From Gymnorhina tibicen (Eukaryota; Chordata; Aves; Passeriformes; Artamidae), in contig VXAZ01002274.1 in NCBI GenBank assembly GCA_013399875.1, forward strand, positions 133,527 to 197,526: DNA of 64,000 bases, written 5' to 3'. Every line of letters starts with the position of its first letter. Position 1 is the first letter of the stretch. The translations under genes and the position numbers were made by a program. This document shows positions 22,793 to 34,769 of the stretch, one piece after another. The notes under the pieces were generated by a model, which saw only the letters and a program-made list of their open reading frames with translations, was not told the DNA's origin and made no database searches.

Positions 22793-25499
22793 TTTTTGTG
22801 TGATTGCTGTGAGATCTAGGTGTTCTCAGCATTTTGAAACTGATGTCTAGACATGGAAATAAAAGCCCCATTAGGTATCTTATTTTGGAAATTTAGGCCA
22901 CAGATTTTTTACTCTCCAGAAAATCTCCTAAATGTACTATAATTACATTTATCATCAAACTTATATTTCAGACAACTTTAGCTCATCTGTCCTCATACTT
23001 AGAGTAGATGTATTCTTCAAATAATGTACACATCTATGTATGTATTTGCATACATCAGAATAATGTGGGATTATTTACACCTCAGCCAGCTAAAATCAGA
23101 TGCCACCTTTTTTTTAGCAAGTCAATGGAAAACAGCATTTAGTTTTCTGTAGATAACTCCAGGTAGGATAAATTGCTTCCAGAGGTGCTCAGCCTAGCCT
23201 AGACTAGAAGCCTGATTTTTATTTGTTAAACTGGAGGAGAAGAAACCTATCCTAGAGGCACTCTGCCTCTGGGGAAAGGGTTAAAACATGACCTTCTGTT
23301 GGTCAGTCTGGGGTGTTCCAGTTCAGCAGGTGTTTTTTGGGGATGGTCCTTAAGGCTGTGTGAAACACCATGAGCACCTCTGCATAGAGCTCTGACATAA
23401 AACTTTACCTGGATCAAGAACAAAGAAAAAGAATTGGTAAAATACTTTAAAATGTGTCTTTGATACTTGCTTAATTATCACTGGGGGTTGTTTATTGGCT
23501 CTGGAGAAAAGCAGAATAGGCTGTTGGGATCAGTCAACTGTGTATCCCCTCACTGTCCCAAGCTATGGTCATGGTCCCTGAATCCATTGTCACATGCTTT
23601 CCTCTGCCCTGAACACACTGACAAATTGTCCAAATTGCAACTCTCTAAAGAATAGCCAACCACCGGATCTTCTTTCAGGGAAAACAAAACAAACTCTGCC
23701 TTTTTTGTTTTATTATAATCAGAGGCTCCCTTTTTAATCATTCCAGTTTCTAGTCACATGGAACATGAACTGCCTAAGAGAGCTTGAGGAGAGAGGGAGC
23801 ATGAGAGCATGAGAGAAAGGAGGAGAACTTAGACAAAAGCTTCCTCACTGGGGACAGGAAAGCTCCACAGCCAGGCAGTGGAACAGGAGTCTTTTGCCTT
23901 GAGGCCAGGGATTTGATTGCTGCAGTGAGTGGCTTTGGGAAGTTGTGCCCTTAAAACTGAGGAGAATACAGGATGGATGACATCTGCTCTTATGCTCCAG
24001 CTGGGTCCAGTCTCTGTGTCTTGGTCCAGTTACCTGCATTGCGATCCTGGAACGCAGTTCTAGGTTTCAGTCATCACGTACATAAAACCTCCCAGTTTGC
24101 CACTGCTGGGTGACCTCCCTGCAGAAGTAACACAGATTTTAACAGTACCTGTGAGAGGGAATGGGGAAGAACATACAGGTTTCAGAATAAACTCCAGACT
24201 TTTTTGGAGTCTGAAGAATTTGCTTTTTTTTGTATTTCCTCAGTATAAAGAATTCTTTCCCTTATCCTCAGGCATAGTCAAATCCTGGGGTCAAAACCTT
24301 GCTCCACATGAGTCAGCTTTTCTGGAATGCCCCTGGAATTTCACACATTCTTCTAAAAGACTGAGCAAGTTTTGCAACCATGCTGAAATTAAGGGCTTCC
24401 TAAGGATGGAAGGCCCTATCCAAAACTTGATGGACATGTGTGAGAGGTAAGTCTGTGGTAGCTACTGGTCTTTCGTAGCACAGTATCTATAAAGAATGAG
24501 ATCTAATGAAAATATTAGTGAAAAATCTCTCAGAGAATTGAAAGAAGAGAAAAAGCTCCTTTTGATGCCTTTTTCTGCTTGAAATCACTGTCCTATATGT
24601 GTGACTGTATGCTTAAAACCTTTGTTCTAGCCTTCACCTTGAGCCTGCTGACCACTTTCTGTACATCAATGCCCTGGAGCTGAAAACTGATTCTCATTTC
24701 CTTCAGCGGGGTCCCAAATCCATGCAAGTCACTGTGTGAAGCCAAAGACTTCTACCGTGCCAGCACAGGACCTCACTTGAACAATGCCTCAGGTCCCTTC
24801 TCTGTGAGCCAAGGAGCTTGTGCTAGCCATATTTAGGAGCTACCAGGAAGGCTTTACCTGTACCTTTTCTCCTCAGAGCCTCCCATTTGGCCTCTGTGCC
24901 TGACAAATGCTTGTGAAGCTTCTTCAGGCCTGTGGATGAGATCCAGCTGTGACCTGTCATGGATGGAGGTGTCACCTGGGGACTCAGTCCCTTCCCTCTG
25001 TTCACATATGTGAAAATGCCTTTCCTTCCATACGTGCAGGAAACAGCTTTGCTCCGGCACTGGGGAGGTCACATAGCCAGGACACCAGGGCGGTGAGAGT
25101 TACTTCCCAGAAGACTTTTCAGGCTGATGATCTGGAAGACATCTCTCTCACCAGTTTATCTGGCCCTGTGCTTAACATGGGATGTAATATTTTATGATCA
25201 CTTGGGCCGGGACCAGGGATGTCATCCCACGGATCCAAATGACAGCAAATCCACCCTGTCCCTTGGGATGCAGCTCTCCCTGCACTGCATTACTCTTCTG
25301 CACGAAGACGCACAGCAGATTTCCTCTGTGGGCTTTTCTGATTTCCAAGTTGCAGCTCGTGGATTCTCTCATACCTCTGGCTGCTACATCAAAGATTCAT
25401 TTTATATCAGAGTTTTTCACTCCATGAGTCCCCTGATCACTTATTAACCTGTTAGTCCATACGCCATCTCACAAACCGCTCTCCTTTCCTCTCTCACTG
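22793..25499. other. Non-coding, nothing recognised
   Basis: Unique-looking sequence apart from a purine-rich stretch at 23777-23826. Frames up to 117 codons (24097-24450) lack recognisable motifs. Confidence 0.55.
23777..23826. repeat. Purine-rich tract with GAGCAT repeat
   Basis: GAG/GGAG sequence containing two adjacent GCATGAGA units. Simple sequence only. Confidence 0.7.
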
Positions 25500-25660
25500 G
25501 TAAGCATGGTTTGCCAGGCTATAAATCTTTCTGGCAGCTCTTCTTTGAGCTTCCTCCAAGTTTTCTTTTCAAAGTGCCAGCTCCAGGACTGGACATAGGA
25601 TTTTAGTCTCACGTTTGCCAGAGTTTGGTTTCACAGATTCATTTGTGAATACCTCTCCTT
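25500..25660 (-). mobile_element. Old CR1-type LINE fragment (end of ORF2 region), antisense
   Basis: The plus strand contains TCTTCTTTGAGCTTCCTCCAAG, TTTTCTTTTCAAAGTGCCAGC, CCAGGACTGGACATAGGATTTTAGTCTCAC. These correspond to antisense CR1/L3 landmarks 'TCTCCAAGTTTTC', 'TCAAAGTGCC..CCCAGAACTGGACACAGTACTCCAG' and '..GTGGTCTCACCA'. The copy is diverged and unbounded. It may extend some distance to the right, where the match fades. Confidence 0.5.
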
Positions 25661-26879
25661 CCATTTATTTCTGCCAATTCTTGATGACAAAAGGAAGAGG
25701 GAGAAGGAAAATGATAATGTATGATGTTTCTTTTAACTATGTGATCCTAACATGGAGGAATCTTTCATGGTTTTCTGGGGACCACCCAGATTCTTTTTGT
25801 AACACCAACCAGCAGTTACCATCTCATATTTAGAGACTTAACAGCAGACATCCAGAAAGAAGCTGTTTTTGAACAGCATCAGTGCCATCTATTTCTCCCA
25901 CACTGGCCAAAAGAAAGGCTGACCATGCTGAGCAAGGTGGGGTTGAAATGCCCAGGTTGAAAACCCTGCCATGGTTTTCATTGTGGAACATCTGTTTCAG
26001 CCTTCGTGAATTGGGGAAAGGCTCCATCGACGTTTGTGCTGGGATGCACCATACCTTGGTCAGGGATGCATTTGCCAAACCTCTGTGCAGGCATGTGCCC
26101 ACTCCTGCTCCAGAGACTGCCATGGGGCCACCGTGGTAGATTAGCCCAGTGTTTTCTCTAGTCTCTGGGGAATGAGTCTCTTGACCTACCAGAGCCTTTT
26201 AGGAGAGGATGTTAAAAAACACTCAAGCAAGCTCATAAGGCCAGGCTCGGCTGAGGACAGGAGTCAATGCTCACACGTGGCAGGGAGGAGACTGTTTGCT
26301 TTAGAAATTGTATTTTTTTTTACTTAAAAAGAAAAGAGAATTGGAAATGTTTCCAACAGTCTCCATTTCTCCCTCTCATATGTATACATATCTATATGTA
26401 TATCTATGTATTTGAAAAACGCAACCCACAACTTTTGGTTTAAATTTGATCTGACAATATCCCTTTAACATGAAACTCCAAAACCGTAATTGATACCCCA
26501 GTTGGACATTATCATAGATTATTTCCTGTCTGTGTTTTGACTGTCCTGGTCGAATGGCTTCCAAGCCTAACACAGAGTCAATGAAGAGAAACAACCCTCA
26601 GCTACTATTATTCCTGTTACTCATTCTACCAAAATAATAAAAATAATGAAACCACAGCCTGCCTTGAACAGTAAAGATCTCTTAAAAGCCCTTCCTAAGC
26701 TGTGCCTTGACGTATCTTGCATATCTTAGGGGAAAAAAATAAAGTTGGTAGGTTGGAGGGAGGAATTACCAGTGATGTTCCTTGGCTGGGCTTGTGTCTG
26801 CACTGTTCATAAAGTGCTGCCTTGGGTGCAGATGTGAGCACCAGGAACTCCTGTCCCACCCAGGGCTGGCCACCCAGCT
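25661..26879. other. Non-coding, nothing recognised
   Basis: Contains a short TATC/TATG microsatellite-like stretch (26378-26412) and overlapping frames of about 60-100 codons on both strands. No supported gene or repeat family. Confidence 0.55.
26378..26412. repeat. TATG/TATC-type AT-rich microsatellite
   Basis: ATATGTATACATATCTATATG and similar units. Imperfect alternating purine-pyrimidine sequence. Confidence 0.7.
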
Positions 26880-26950
26880 GCCGTGTGCCTGGCCATGCGC
26901 TGGCCCTGCCGCGAGAGGCCGTGTGCGGGTGGCCGTCTCTGCAGCCCCGA
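26880..26950. other. Small CpG-dense, GC-rich patch
   Basis: Eight CpG sites lie between about 26882 and 26948, in a GC-rich run (CCTGCCGCGAGAGGCCGTG and neighbours). This is the densest CpG cluster I noticed in the window. It is too short for a standard CpG island. Because GC-rich sequence has few stops, overlapping open frames cross it on both strands (26695-27117), none with a known domain. It could be a short unmethylated regulatory patch, the first exon of an unrecognised transcript, or GC-biased conversion. Confidence 0.5.
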
Positions 26951-27159
26951 GGTTCTGCTCTGGTGACAGCAAACCTGCTCTTCACGGGGGCTGGGCAGGG
27001 ACTTGCCAAGGAGAGTTATGGGCTTCCCCTCCCAGCTCTCAGTGTGGGCAAACATGGTGGGTAATGATTGAGGCACAAACCCCAGCGAATGCTAGACAGC
27101 CACAGTGCCAAAACTGAGCTAGGTGATATTTTTCATCTAAGGCTTTTTATACCAGGAGG

Positions 27160-27181
27160 AAAAAAAAAAAGAAAAAAAAAA
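27160..27181. repeat. A-rich tract (A11-G-A10)
   Basis: Two A runs separated by one G, followed by TCCCC. It marks the left edge of the AT-rich block to its right. Confidence 0.85.
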
Positions 27182-27189
27182 TCCCCTCC

Positions 27190-27560
27190 TGATTTAGTGG
27201 TACCAAAATGTTTTATGAATTCATGCCTTTTCCCCTGAGCAGTTCATTTAGACAGGGAAAAAGCACCCAATAATAATACCAAAGCCCCTTCCCGTCCAAT
27301 CATTTCATTCCATTAGGTTGGAAAATAAATGTTTTCCATTATTTGCCTTGGAAATAGGTCTTCATTTAAAAATAAATTAGTTAATTTACCTTTCTGTATT
27401 TTTACATGTGTTTAAAGATGGCTAATGCTGAATTTAAAATGTCGATATAAAAATGCCTATTTATTTTCACTCTCATTTTGTTAAAAATTCATTTAAGTGG
27501 AAAAGAAAAATCTCTCCCCCCCCACTTCATTTGCTTTGTTTTATCAATCTAAAATAATAA
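27190..27560. promoter_or_regulatory. AT-rich conserved-element-like block (candidate enhancer)
   Basis: About 370 bp, strongly AT-rich but not simple sequence. It has TAATAATACC, AAATAAATTAGTTAATTTACC, AATTTAAAATG and TATTTATTTTC stretches. Multiple homeodomain/POU-like and MEF2-like AT cores can be read. No frames of note cross it. The texture matches deeply conserved vertebrate enhancers. Conservation is not demonstrated here. Confidence 0.35.
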
Positions 27561-28744
27561 AAGCCAAGAAAGCAGAAAGGGAAAAGTCAAATACAATCTA
27601 TATCTCCTCACCTATGGTGAAGCCTGTCTAGGAGACTTGCACTGGAATCTCTGAGCAATGTGACTTTCCCCAGTTCCCTGTGGCACCTTTGCTCCTCCGG
27701 CCTTGGACCAGTCCCTTCCAGTCTCCTGGGCATGGGTGTCTCAGCTGAACTGCTCAGGAGCTGCACCCAGCTGTTCCTGATGCTAGTTTGGTTCTGAAGG
27801 CAAAGCACAAGAAATGGGAGTCACAGAACCAAAGGGACTTTGGAACAGGGATAAAAAATGGGTCAGTTTTGATTGTTTTACTCTAGCAACTTCATAGACT
27901 AATTCCTGTTTTCAAGGGACATGCAAGCACTACTGCTTTCCAGTGAGATACGCAGCCAAAACCTTTTTTCAATGTCAGACTTAGGTTTCTAAATTACTTT
28001 CAAGTTATCTTGAGCGTATTGCTTAGATGTGATATGGAGGCCCAGATTTTGCTCAGTAAAGAACATCTCTTCAAACTGGGAGAGGAAAACAATGCAAACT
28101 GAACAGCCTTTTTTTTGTTTCAGTGTGGTCGGACAGAAAGGATAGGAGCTGCTCCACTCTGATACCACTCAGATGCTTGGCTGTGATTTCAAGATCTGGA
28201 AAAGCTTAGCAACTATCTTAAACCAGAGCAGTTTTAGTTCAAGGGATTTGAGGCACACCAAAATAGACATTAAGCAGTTTTTTGTACAGTTTTGCACATG
28301 CTCTATCAAGCCAACCCCAGAACATTCAGGTGAGGAATAGTTTTGTACAGTACTTTCAGCTGCTACATGTTAGTTTCTTTGGATTCTTCTTCCTTTCTTT
28401 CAGGAGAGGCTCTTCTTAGGAACCAGGTCACAGTCAATGGACCTAAAACCAAAAGGCCACATTCACATTTGGTGAAACACCAAGGTAATAATGTTATAGC
28501 TGGTAGAACTGGTCCCCAACAACTTAAAAGTGGGGAAAACCTCTTAGAGATTGTTGAGCTTGTAATCCCTCATGGGAATGATCAGCAATGACCAAGTAGG
28601 AGGAACCTCAGCACAGCAGAATGAAAGGGAAAAATGTTTTCAAGTCTCATAATCTTAAGGGAGGGAGGAAAGGCACTTGGGGAAAATTATGTAAAACAAA
28701 CAGGAATCACACGAGGTTCAATAAGAAGAGGGTTGAAAGAAGGT

Positions 28745-29115
28745 AAGATGGATAATTAAGCAATAAGACACGACAGGCACTGCGTTTCTGGGTGATTATT
28801 GCAATGCCCGCTATGATGTTCTTTAGGAGCAAATTTTTGCTGCACTAGAACTAGAATCACCCCCCAGGGGCAGGCTGGCAGGAGAGTCTAATTGCTGTTA
28901 TTACGAAATTAATTTTGAAATTAAAATAATAATAATAATGATGATAGGAAGAAAAGGGGACAACCTCCCTTTGCACCATGTTGTTTGTTAGATTGTGTGA
29001 TGGGAAAAGAGCTGACATCAGCCAGAGCTGATCATCAGAGGGCGGGCAGTCACATCACTGGGAGATAATCCCTGGCTGCATTCTGATGATGTGCTGGCTT
29101 TTGCATGGCTTTACT
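28745..29115. promoter_or_regulatory. Motif-rich conserved-element-like block (candidate enhancer)
   Basis: Several textbook-like cores fall in about 370 bp: ATAATTAAG homeodomain-type (near 28752), ATTGCAAT C/EBP-like palindrome (28798-28805), AATTAATTTTGAAATTAA AT-rich sites (near 28910), TGACATCA CRE/ATF-like (29013-29020) and TAATCC OTX/PITX-type (29066-29071). An AAT microsatellite (28923-28947) interrupts it. Each motif alone is weak evidence. Their density in non-repetitive sequence is the reason for the call. Confidence 0.35.
28923..28947. repeat. (AAT)n/(ATG)n microsatellite
   Basis: Five or so AAT units passing into ATG units. Short and imperfect. Confidence 0.8.
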
Positions 29116-29272
29116 TCTTTCTCTCTTTCTCATTCTTTGGCCTAGGTTGCCTGTCTTCAGGTACGTCAGTCTGCCCAACTAACTTCTTTTTGTGTCAAGA
29201 ACTTCCATCTTTTATCCCTTTCTGAAAAATCCTAGTTTTGTTCCTGGTCTTATTCTATTTCTCACTTTTGTT

Positions 29273-29306
29273 AAAAAAAACCCAAACAAACCAAAAAACC
29301 CCACCC
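29273..29306. repeat. A-rich tract with CCC/CC interruptions
   Basis: A8 then CCCAAACAAACC, A6 and CCCC. Same type as the tract at 232-263. Confidence 0.8.
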
Positions 29307-30433
29307 TCCCTGTTTGAGATATGGAAAATAATGCATACCCTGCCTGTGGTCCAGGAGGCATGGTATTTCTTTGGCATTTCCTCTATGAAGGTTCTTTTTC
29401 TTTCCTTCTACTTTGCCACCCCCATCCCCTATGTACCCACCTCCTTCAGTGAACCTGAACTGGGGCTCAATACTATCTCTGCACTGAATGGGAAGGAAGA
29501 TAATATCCCAGAAAAAAAGGGCTTATCTTCTTTAACTGTGTAGCAGTGGATAATAATAAAAGTTATTCAGGCAGATGCTCTTAGCTTATGTGGTGTTTCA
29601 TTAGCACTGAGCACCGTTCTTTTATTCTGTTTAAATTAATTTGTTTGGGAAACTTTCCATGTGAAATATTTTCTGTTTTCAAAACCAAATCTCCTATTCC
29701 TGTGTTTCTAAACATGATGCCTTCAGGAATCTACATTTGTGTAATCTAAAAAGTTATTAGATTTTTGCAAAGTAAAAGAGATTCTGAGATGTCCACGGGA
29801 TTGGATTTCCTGTCCTTCGTAGTTCTGATTTGTTTAGTTTATTCCCAAGGAAACTGCTGGCCTAACATAGATTTCTGATCACATAACGATTCAAGAACAT
29901 CTAGTTGCCTTGAATATATCTATCTGAGCAACTCCATATTTAGAGTTTTTATGCACCTTGAATTTTCCCTTAAAGGCAAAAACGGTTTGAGCAAAGCAAA
30001 CAGACTTCCTCAAACAGCCCCCACTGTCATTCACCCCAGCTGAGACTCCAGTGTCTGTTGGGAACTTCTATATCTTTATCTGCTGAGTGGTGATACTAGG
30101 ACTCTGCTCTTGATAGCCGCTGTAAAAACAAGAGAGCAGCTAAGACTAGATGAGACAGAGGTCAGCAGGAAAAGAAGACGCAGAGAGAAATGAAAGGGCA
30201 TACCCATGTTCACACCAGAAATAGTAGCAAGACCAGGATCAGATTTCAGTCCATCTGAAACTCAACCCAGAACTGTGCCATTAAGGGATATTTTGATTTG
30301 TTGTCAGGGAACACGGGGGAGGACAAATCCAGCTCACTACTCTCCCCCAAATCATGTTCATGTGAGTTATATTTATCAAAATGAAAAAATGGTCAATAAA
30401 ACTATGTTATCGAAAATGAGACTTTTCTCAGTT

Positions 30434-30475
30434 TAAAAACAAAACCAAAACAACAAAATACAAAAAACCCCCAAC
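30434..30475. repeat. A-rich tract with C interruptions
   Basis: AAAACAAAACCAAAACAAC and similar units ending AAAAAACCCCC. Simple sequence of the same type as 29273-29306. Confidence 0.8.
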
Positions 30476-30680
30476 AGCATAACAAACTTGAAAAGTAATT
30501 TAAGCTCTGTAACTTCATTGTACTTGCTACATTAGGAGATGAGATTTTTTTCACATGCCACTCCATATTATCATCATCTTATCAAAAGGGATGAACCTGT
30601 GACCTTTAATATCACTCCATCACTAGAATTAAGAAATGATCTGCAATACTTGTTATCCTTAGGAGACTCAAACAGTGCAA

Positions 30681-30776
30681 TGTATAATGTTATATATAAA
30701 TATATATATAATGTGATAGATATATAATACAAAATGTTATACATATATAAACACACACACAAATATGCATATATAC
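30681..30776. repeat. TA-rich microsatellite cluster with (CA)n
   Basis: Tandem TATATA blocks separated by AATGT/GATAGA spacers, then ACACACACAC and ATGCATATATA. Likely a hotspot for length variation and possibly cruciform extrusion. Confidence 0.85.
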
Positions 30777-33519
30777 TGCTGTAGGAAGAGGAGAAAATGT
30801 ATCTCAGGAGGGAAAGAATTAAATTAACCACCAGTAACTGAATGCAAACCTGCTTATGCAGACATTTTCTTGTAAAGATCTGGTCTCTGTCTATGCATTA
30901 AGTACATGCAGAGACTTGCTGTATGTAGACTGACAGCTCTGGCATTATACATTTGTGGGGAAAGGTTAAACAGCATCATGGCACCACTTGGAAGGACTTA
31001 ATAGATGGAATTGTACCTTCTTAGCCTCCCACATTTTTTAAGGTAAACTGAAGTGGGAAATTCCACAAGGCTGATAAACAAATTTCTCCCTCATGGAACT
31101 GTTAAGCCATCATATCAAAAGGATGGGAGTGGGGACTGATACTCCCAATTTGAAGGGAGAAAAGAAAAATACCAAACAAGGTAGTTCTTTTCCTCTTCTG
31201 TGGCTGTGAAAAAGTTCCCTTGACCTTCTCCACACAGCCCATTCACAAGGAATCAGAAGCAGCAGCCCCAAAAGAAGTAAAAATCAAGAAAGAGACAGGA
31301 TTGTACAAAGGATGGGGGGAAAGAGAAGAAAAGTTCTCCAAATTGGCTGGGATAAACAGAGAAATAAATGCAGACAGATTATATTTGTCATCCTCTTCTG
31401 AATAGAGCCTCACAGATAATTAATGTAAAGTATTTCTTTCTTTGTGGGACAGGATCTCTCACCTGTTGAAATATTAACTTTCCACTTTCCAGGATCAGCT
31501 CCCTGCTTATCCCAGAATTGCTGTGCCAGTTGACCCTGTGCATCTGCTAAGGCCAGTGCTACAAGGTGGAGATCTGGCCTTCAACATGCTCAGCTCATGA
31601 CCAGGGTTTTGCTCTCTTCCTCTGCCATTGGCCTCCCTCTGACCCATTCCTAACCTTACCTGGAACCTTTAGAAAGCTCTAGCTTTTGGGCTGAGGTATC
31701 TGTCGGGTCAGGCTTGAAGGTTTGCAGCATGGTAGGGCAGATGAATTTGGTTTTGAAAGGTTTCAGACCTGCTGGATCTGCAAAGGTCACAGCTCACCAG
31801 CTGCCTCGTCTTATCGAGAAAGTCCAGCTTGGTGCTGTGCAGGAGGAAGCTTAAAAGTGAGCTGCATGGGAGGATAATGAAATGGATGAGTGGGGAGGCT
31901 GTTTCTCACAGATGACCAGAGTGGTAGACACTGGGAATTTGTGTATTTATTTCCAAATGCTGTTTTTATTTACATTGTCTTCTGTTGTAAAATGATGGTC
32001 TCGCTGCATCTCAAAGCAAAGAAATCAAGCTCAAGTATCCAAATCAAGTTCAGTGTACAAACCCTTCTCCTTTTATTTTTCTAACACCCTTGCCTTCAGG
32101 CACCTGAACAACAGAATGGAAACACCCAGAGACCAAGGTCTTCAGGGTGTCCATCAGAGGCTCTTTTACCTGTTGCTATGGTGACAAACAGGTTTTTCTC
32201 CATCAGATCAGTCTGGCAGATGTGTCCCTACTCTTCGGGGAAGGTGAGACAGAGAGAAAACAGAATTGAGACAAAACTCAGTTCAGTGAAAAGGTGCAAG
32301 GGATGAGATGCAGTGATTCAGTTGTACGTGGGCTCTGCGCGGAGGCAACGTTACCGGAGTGCCTGGTGCTATCCCCTGGTGCACTGGGCTTGGAACCATG
32401 GTACCAGCAGGCTCTGGCTGGAAGGCAGGGTAAGAGATGAGTCAAGCATTCCAAGAGAAGACTGTGTGCTCATCTTTCCCAGAAACCTGGCAAAACAGAC
32501 CTAAAGTCAGGGAAATCTCTTCTTGGTTTATTAGCATCTGAGAGCAGTCTCTCCCTCCAGAATGTTCTTGGGAGAAAATTAATCCAAGCATCTTTAAATC
32601 AATGGAATAGTTGATGACCTATTTCTATTCCCATTAAAGAAATGGTTCTTGAAAGAAGCTTTTGCTTTTTTTTCCCCCTCACCTTTTTTGGCTTGTCCTA
32701 CTGTCACTTGCACCTTGACTGAGATGGTCCCCCTACCCCTTTTTTTCTACACTTTTATAAAATTTTTTCATCTGCTTTTCTTTTTCTCCTCACTTCTTGA
32801 GGTTGGAAATATACTCATTAAATTCTTACTGGAGAGAAAAATTATAAAGAGATTCCACCCCAGTGTGGTAGAGTTCTAATCCCCCAAAAAGACACCAAGA
32901 GCAGGAAGCATCCAACTCTCTCTGACATCCCACTGCACCTACCCCCCAGACAAATTTTTCTCATGATTTTCAGGTCAACCATGTATTTGAGAGCCTCCAT
33001 GCAACAAATTTTCATTTTACTCATTCAAGTAAATTTTCTTTGCAAGCTTTCTGTGTAGCCTGAAGCCTACTGCTATTTTTGAATCTTTCTATCTTTCTAA
33101 GGGCGAGGCAGAGTCAAGTTACCTTGTCATCAAATTCTCATTTTGGCAAGAAGGGTGGTAGGGGTGAAGAAACAGGGACTTTATAGCAGTAATCACTAAC
33201 CAAAACACTTCAGAGTGCCTGAACTTGTTACTGCGTCTGTTCAGTTCTTCGACAATATGTCAAGCAGAAAGAAAACAGCTCAATTTTTCACAAGCCTGGT
33301 TGCTTTCTGAAGTTAACAACAACACAGCAACTTGTTTGAACTAGTAAATGGAGGGAACATGCTATTAATACCAGAGTCACAGTACCCTGTTCCCCGCAAC
33401 CCACCAGATGTCTGAATTTAAAGTGTCACCTCACGAATCACATCAGTTTCTATTGGCAAAATCTTGGTCTGTGTTCCAAATGCCCTAGAGGCACTGAGCT
33501 GTTCTTGCAAGGTCTTTGA
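30777..33519. other. Non-coding, nothing recognised
   Basis: Unique-looking sequence with frames of at most about 76 codons. No repeat family, RNA gene or clear regulatory block was recognised. Confidence 0.55.
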
Positions 33520-33650
33520 TATGGTCTGTTAGTAATATGGTTGTAAAAGGCCATGTGTATTTATGAAGCATTATTATTAATATGGCTCCCGTTCCCATCA
33601 TTGTTTTATTATTTTTGCATTATTTCATTCTAGGGCAACTAGATTGCTCT
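33520..33650. promoter_or_regulatory. Short AT-rich conserved-element-like block (candidate)
   Basis: Contains GTATTTATGAAGCATTATTA, TTAATATGGCTCCC and TTATTATTTTTGCATTATTT. AT-rich but complex, with POU/homeodomain-like cores. Weak evidence, as for the other blocks of this kind. Confidence 0.25.
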
Positions 33651-33781
33651 GGAAACTGAAGTATTGTAAAAATCCTTTCACCTTTCTATCAGCCTGGTTT
33701 CGTATCCTGCCTGCTCCCTTGCTGGTAGGTGGTATGGCATAGCTATGTGTTCACATCAACACTGAAGTTTCTAAAGAAGAA

Positions 33782-33810
33782 AGATTCTGGGAAGAGAGAG
33801 ATTCTGGGAA
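33782..33810. repeat. Short direct duplication
   Basis: AGATTCTGGGAA occurs twice at a 17-bp period, joined by GAGAG. Probably local slippage. Confidence 0.8.
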
Positions 33811-34737
33811 AACTGTGCAGCAAACCAGAATAAACCCATTCCCTCTGGAATCTGGTTGTGGCAAATTTTAAATGTCTTGTCTTCCATATAGTCCAAAAAA
33901 AGACTCAAAACCCCTAAATGTTTAGGCCAAAACTTTCTTGGTCTTCATCAAAAAGTCAAAATTCCTGTGGAAAGAAGACACTTTTCAAGAAAATGTACAT
34001 TTAATCAAAGCTTCAAAGCTTCAGTTTCTCAGTAAAGCCAGTGTTGACTACAGCTGTGCCAAAGCTGAGCAAGACTGCTGGGCAACTCCACCCCCTCCTG
34101 CCTTGGGGTTTTCCTGGGCCACTGGGCTTGATAGGAGGATCTCACATGGTGGAGAGAAGAAAGTCAAAAGCTTTGCTCATCTGAGCTGTCATGTAATAAG
34201 AAAGAGCAGAGCCTTGGTAGGGAAAGAAGCTGAGAAGGAATTGGAGACTCAAGAGCTTATGGGCAGAGGAGAAGTTGAAGGGAGGCAAGAGGCCAAAGGG
34301 ATGAAAAAGAGTTTATGTGGAGGGAGGCAGACCTGAACCTGCTCTGGGTCTGCGCAAGTTCAGCCCAACATTTTGGATCCGAGTAACCTCCTAAGCAGGT
34401 CGTTTGTTCCCATGATGTAAAGCTTGCCCTAGGACCTGTGCTCTGGTGAAGACACCCATTGCAGTCCCAGGAGCCCTTCCTTCAAGTCAGCCAAGGGCCT
34501 GAGGAAAGGCAAATCCATTGGCTCTGATTGCAGAGACCTCATGCATACACATACCTCTACGTGAGGGTCAGTGCCACTCCCAGACACACTGTGCATTTCT
34601 TCATTCTTGATGGTTTCTGTTTTCTTTATTTATTTTTTCTTTCTCTTTTTTTCTGACATCTAAAATTAAAGAATCATGCAGATGGAAAACATCTGCCTGT
34701 TCTTTGTGCATGGAAAAAACATAACACATGGCAGGGA

Positions 34738-34769
34738 TGATAAATAATAATAAATAATGATGATGATGA
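34738..34769. repeat. (AAT)n/(ATG)n microsatellite
   Basis: AAATAATAATAAATAATG then GATGATG. Resembles the 28923-28947 repeat in composition. Confidence 0.8.

Noticed and set aside
26695..27117. Cluster of overlapping frames on both strands across the CpG patch
   Set aside because: GC-rich sequence lacks stop codons in all frames. No single frame stands out and no protein family is recognised.
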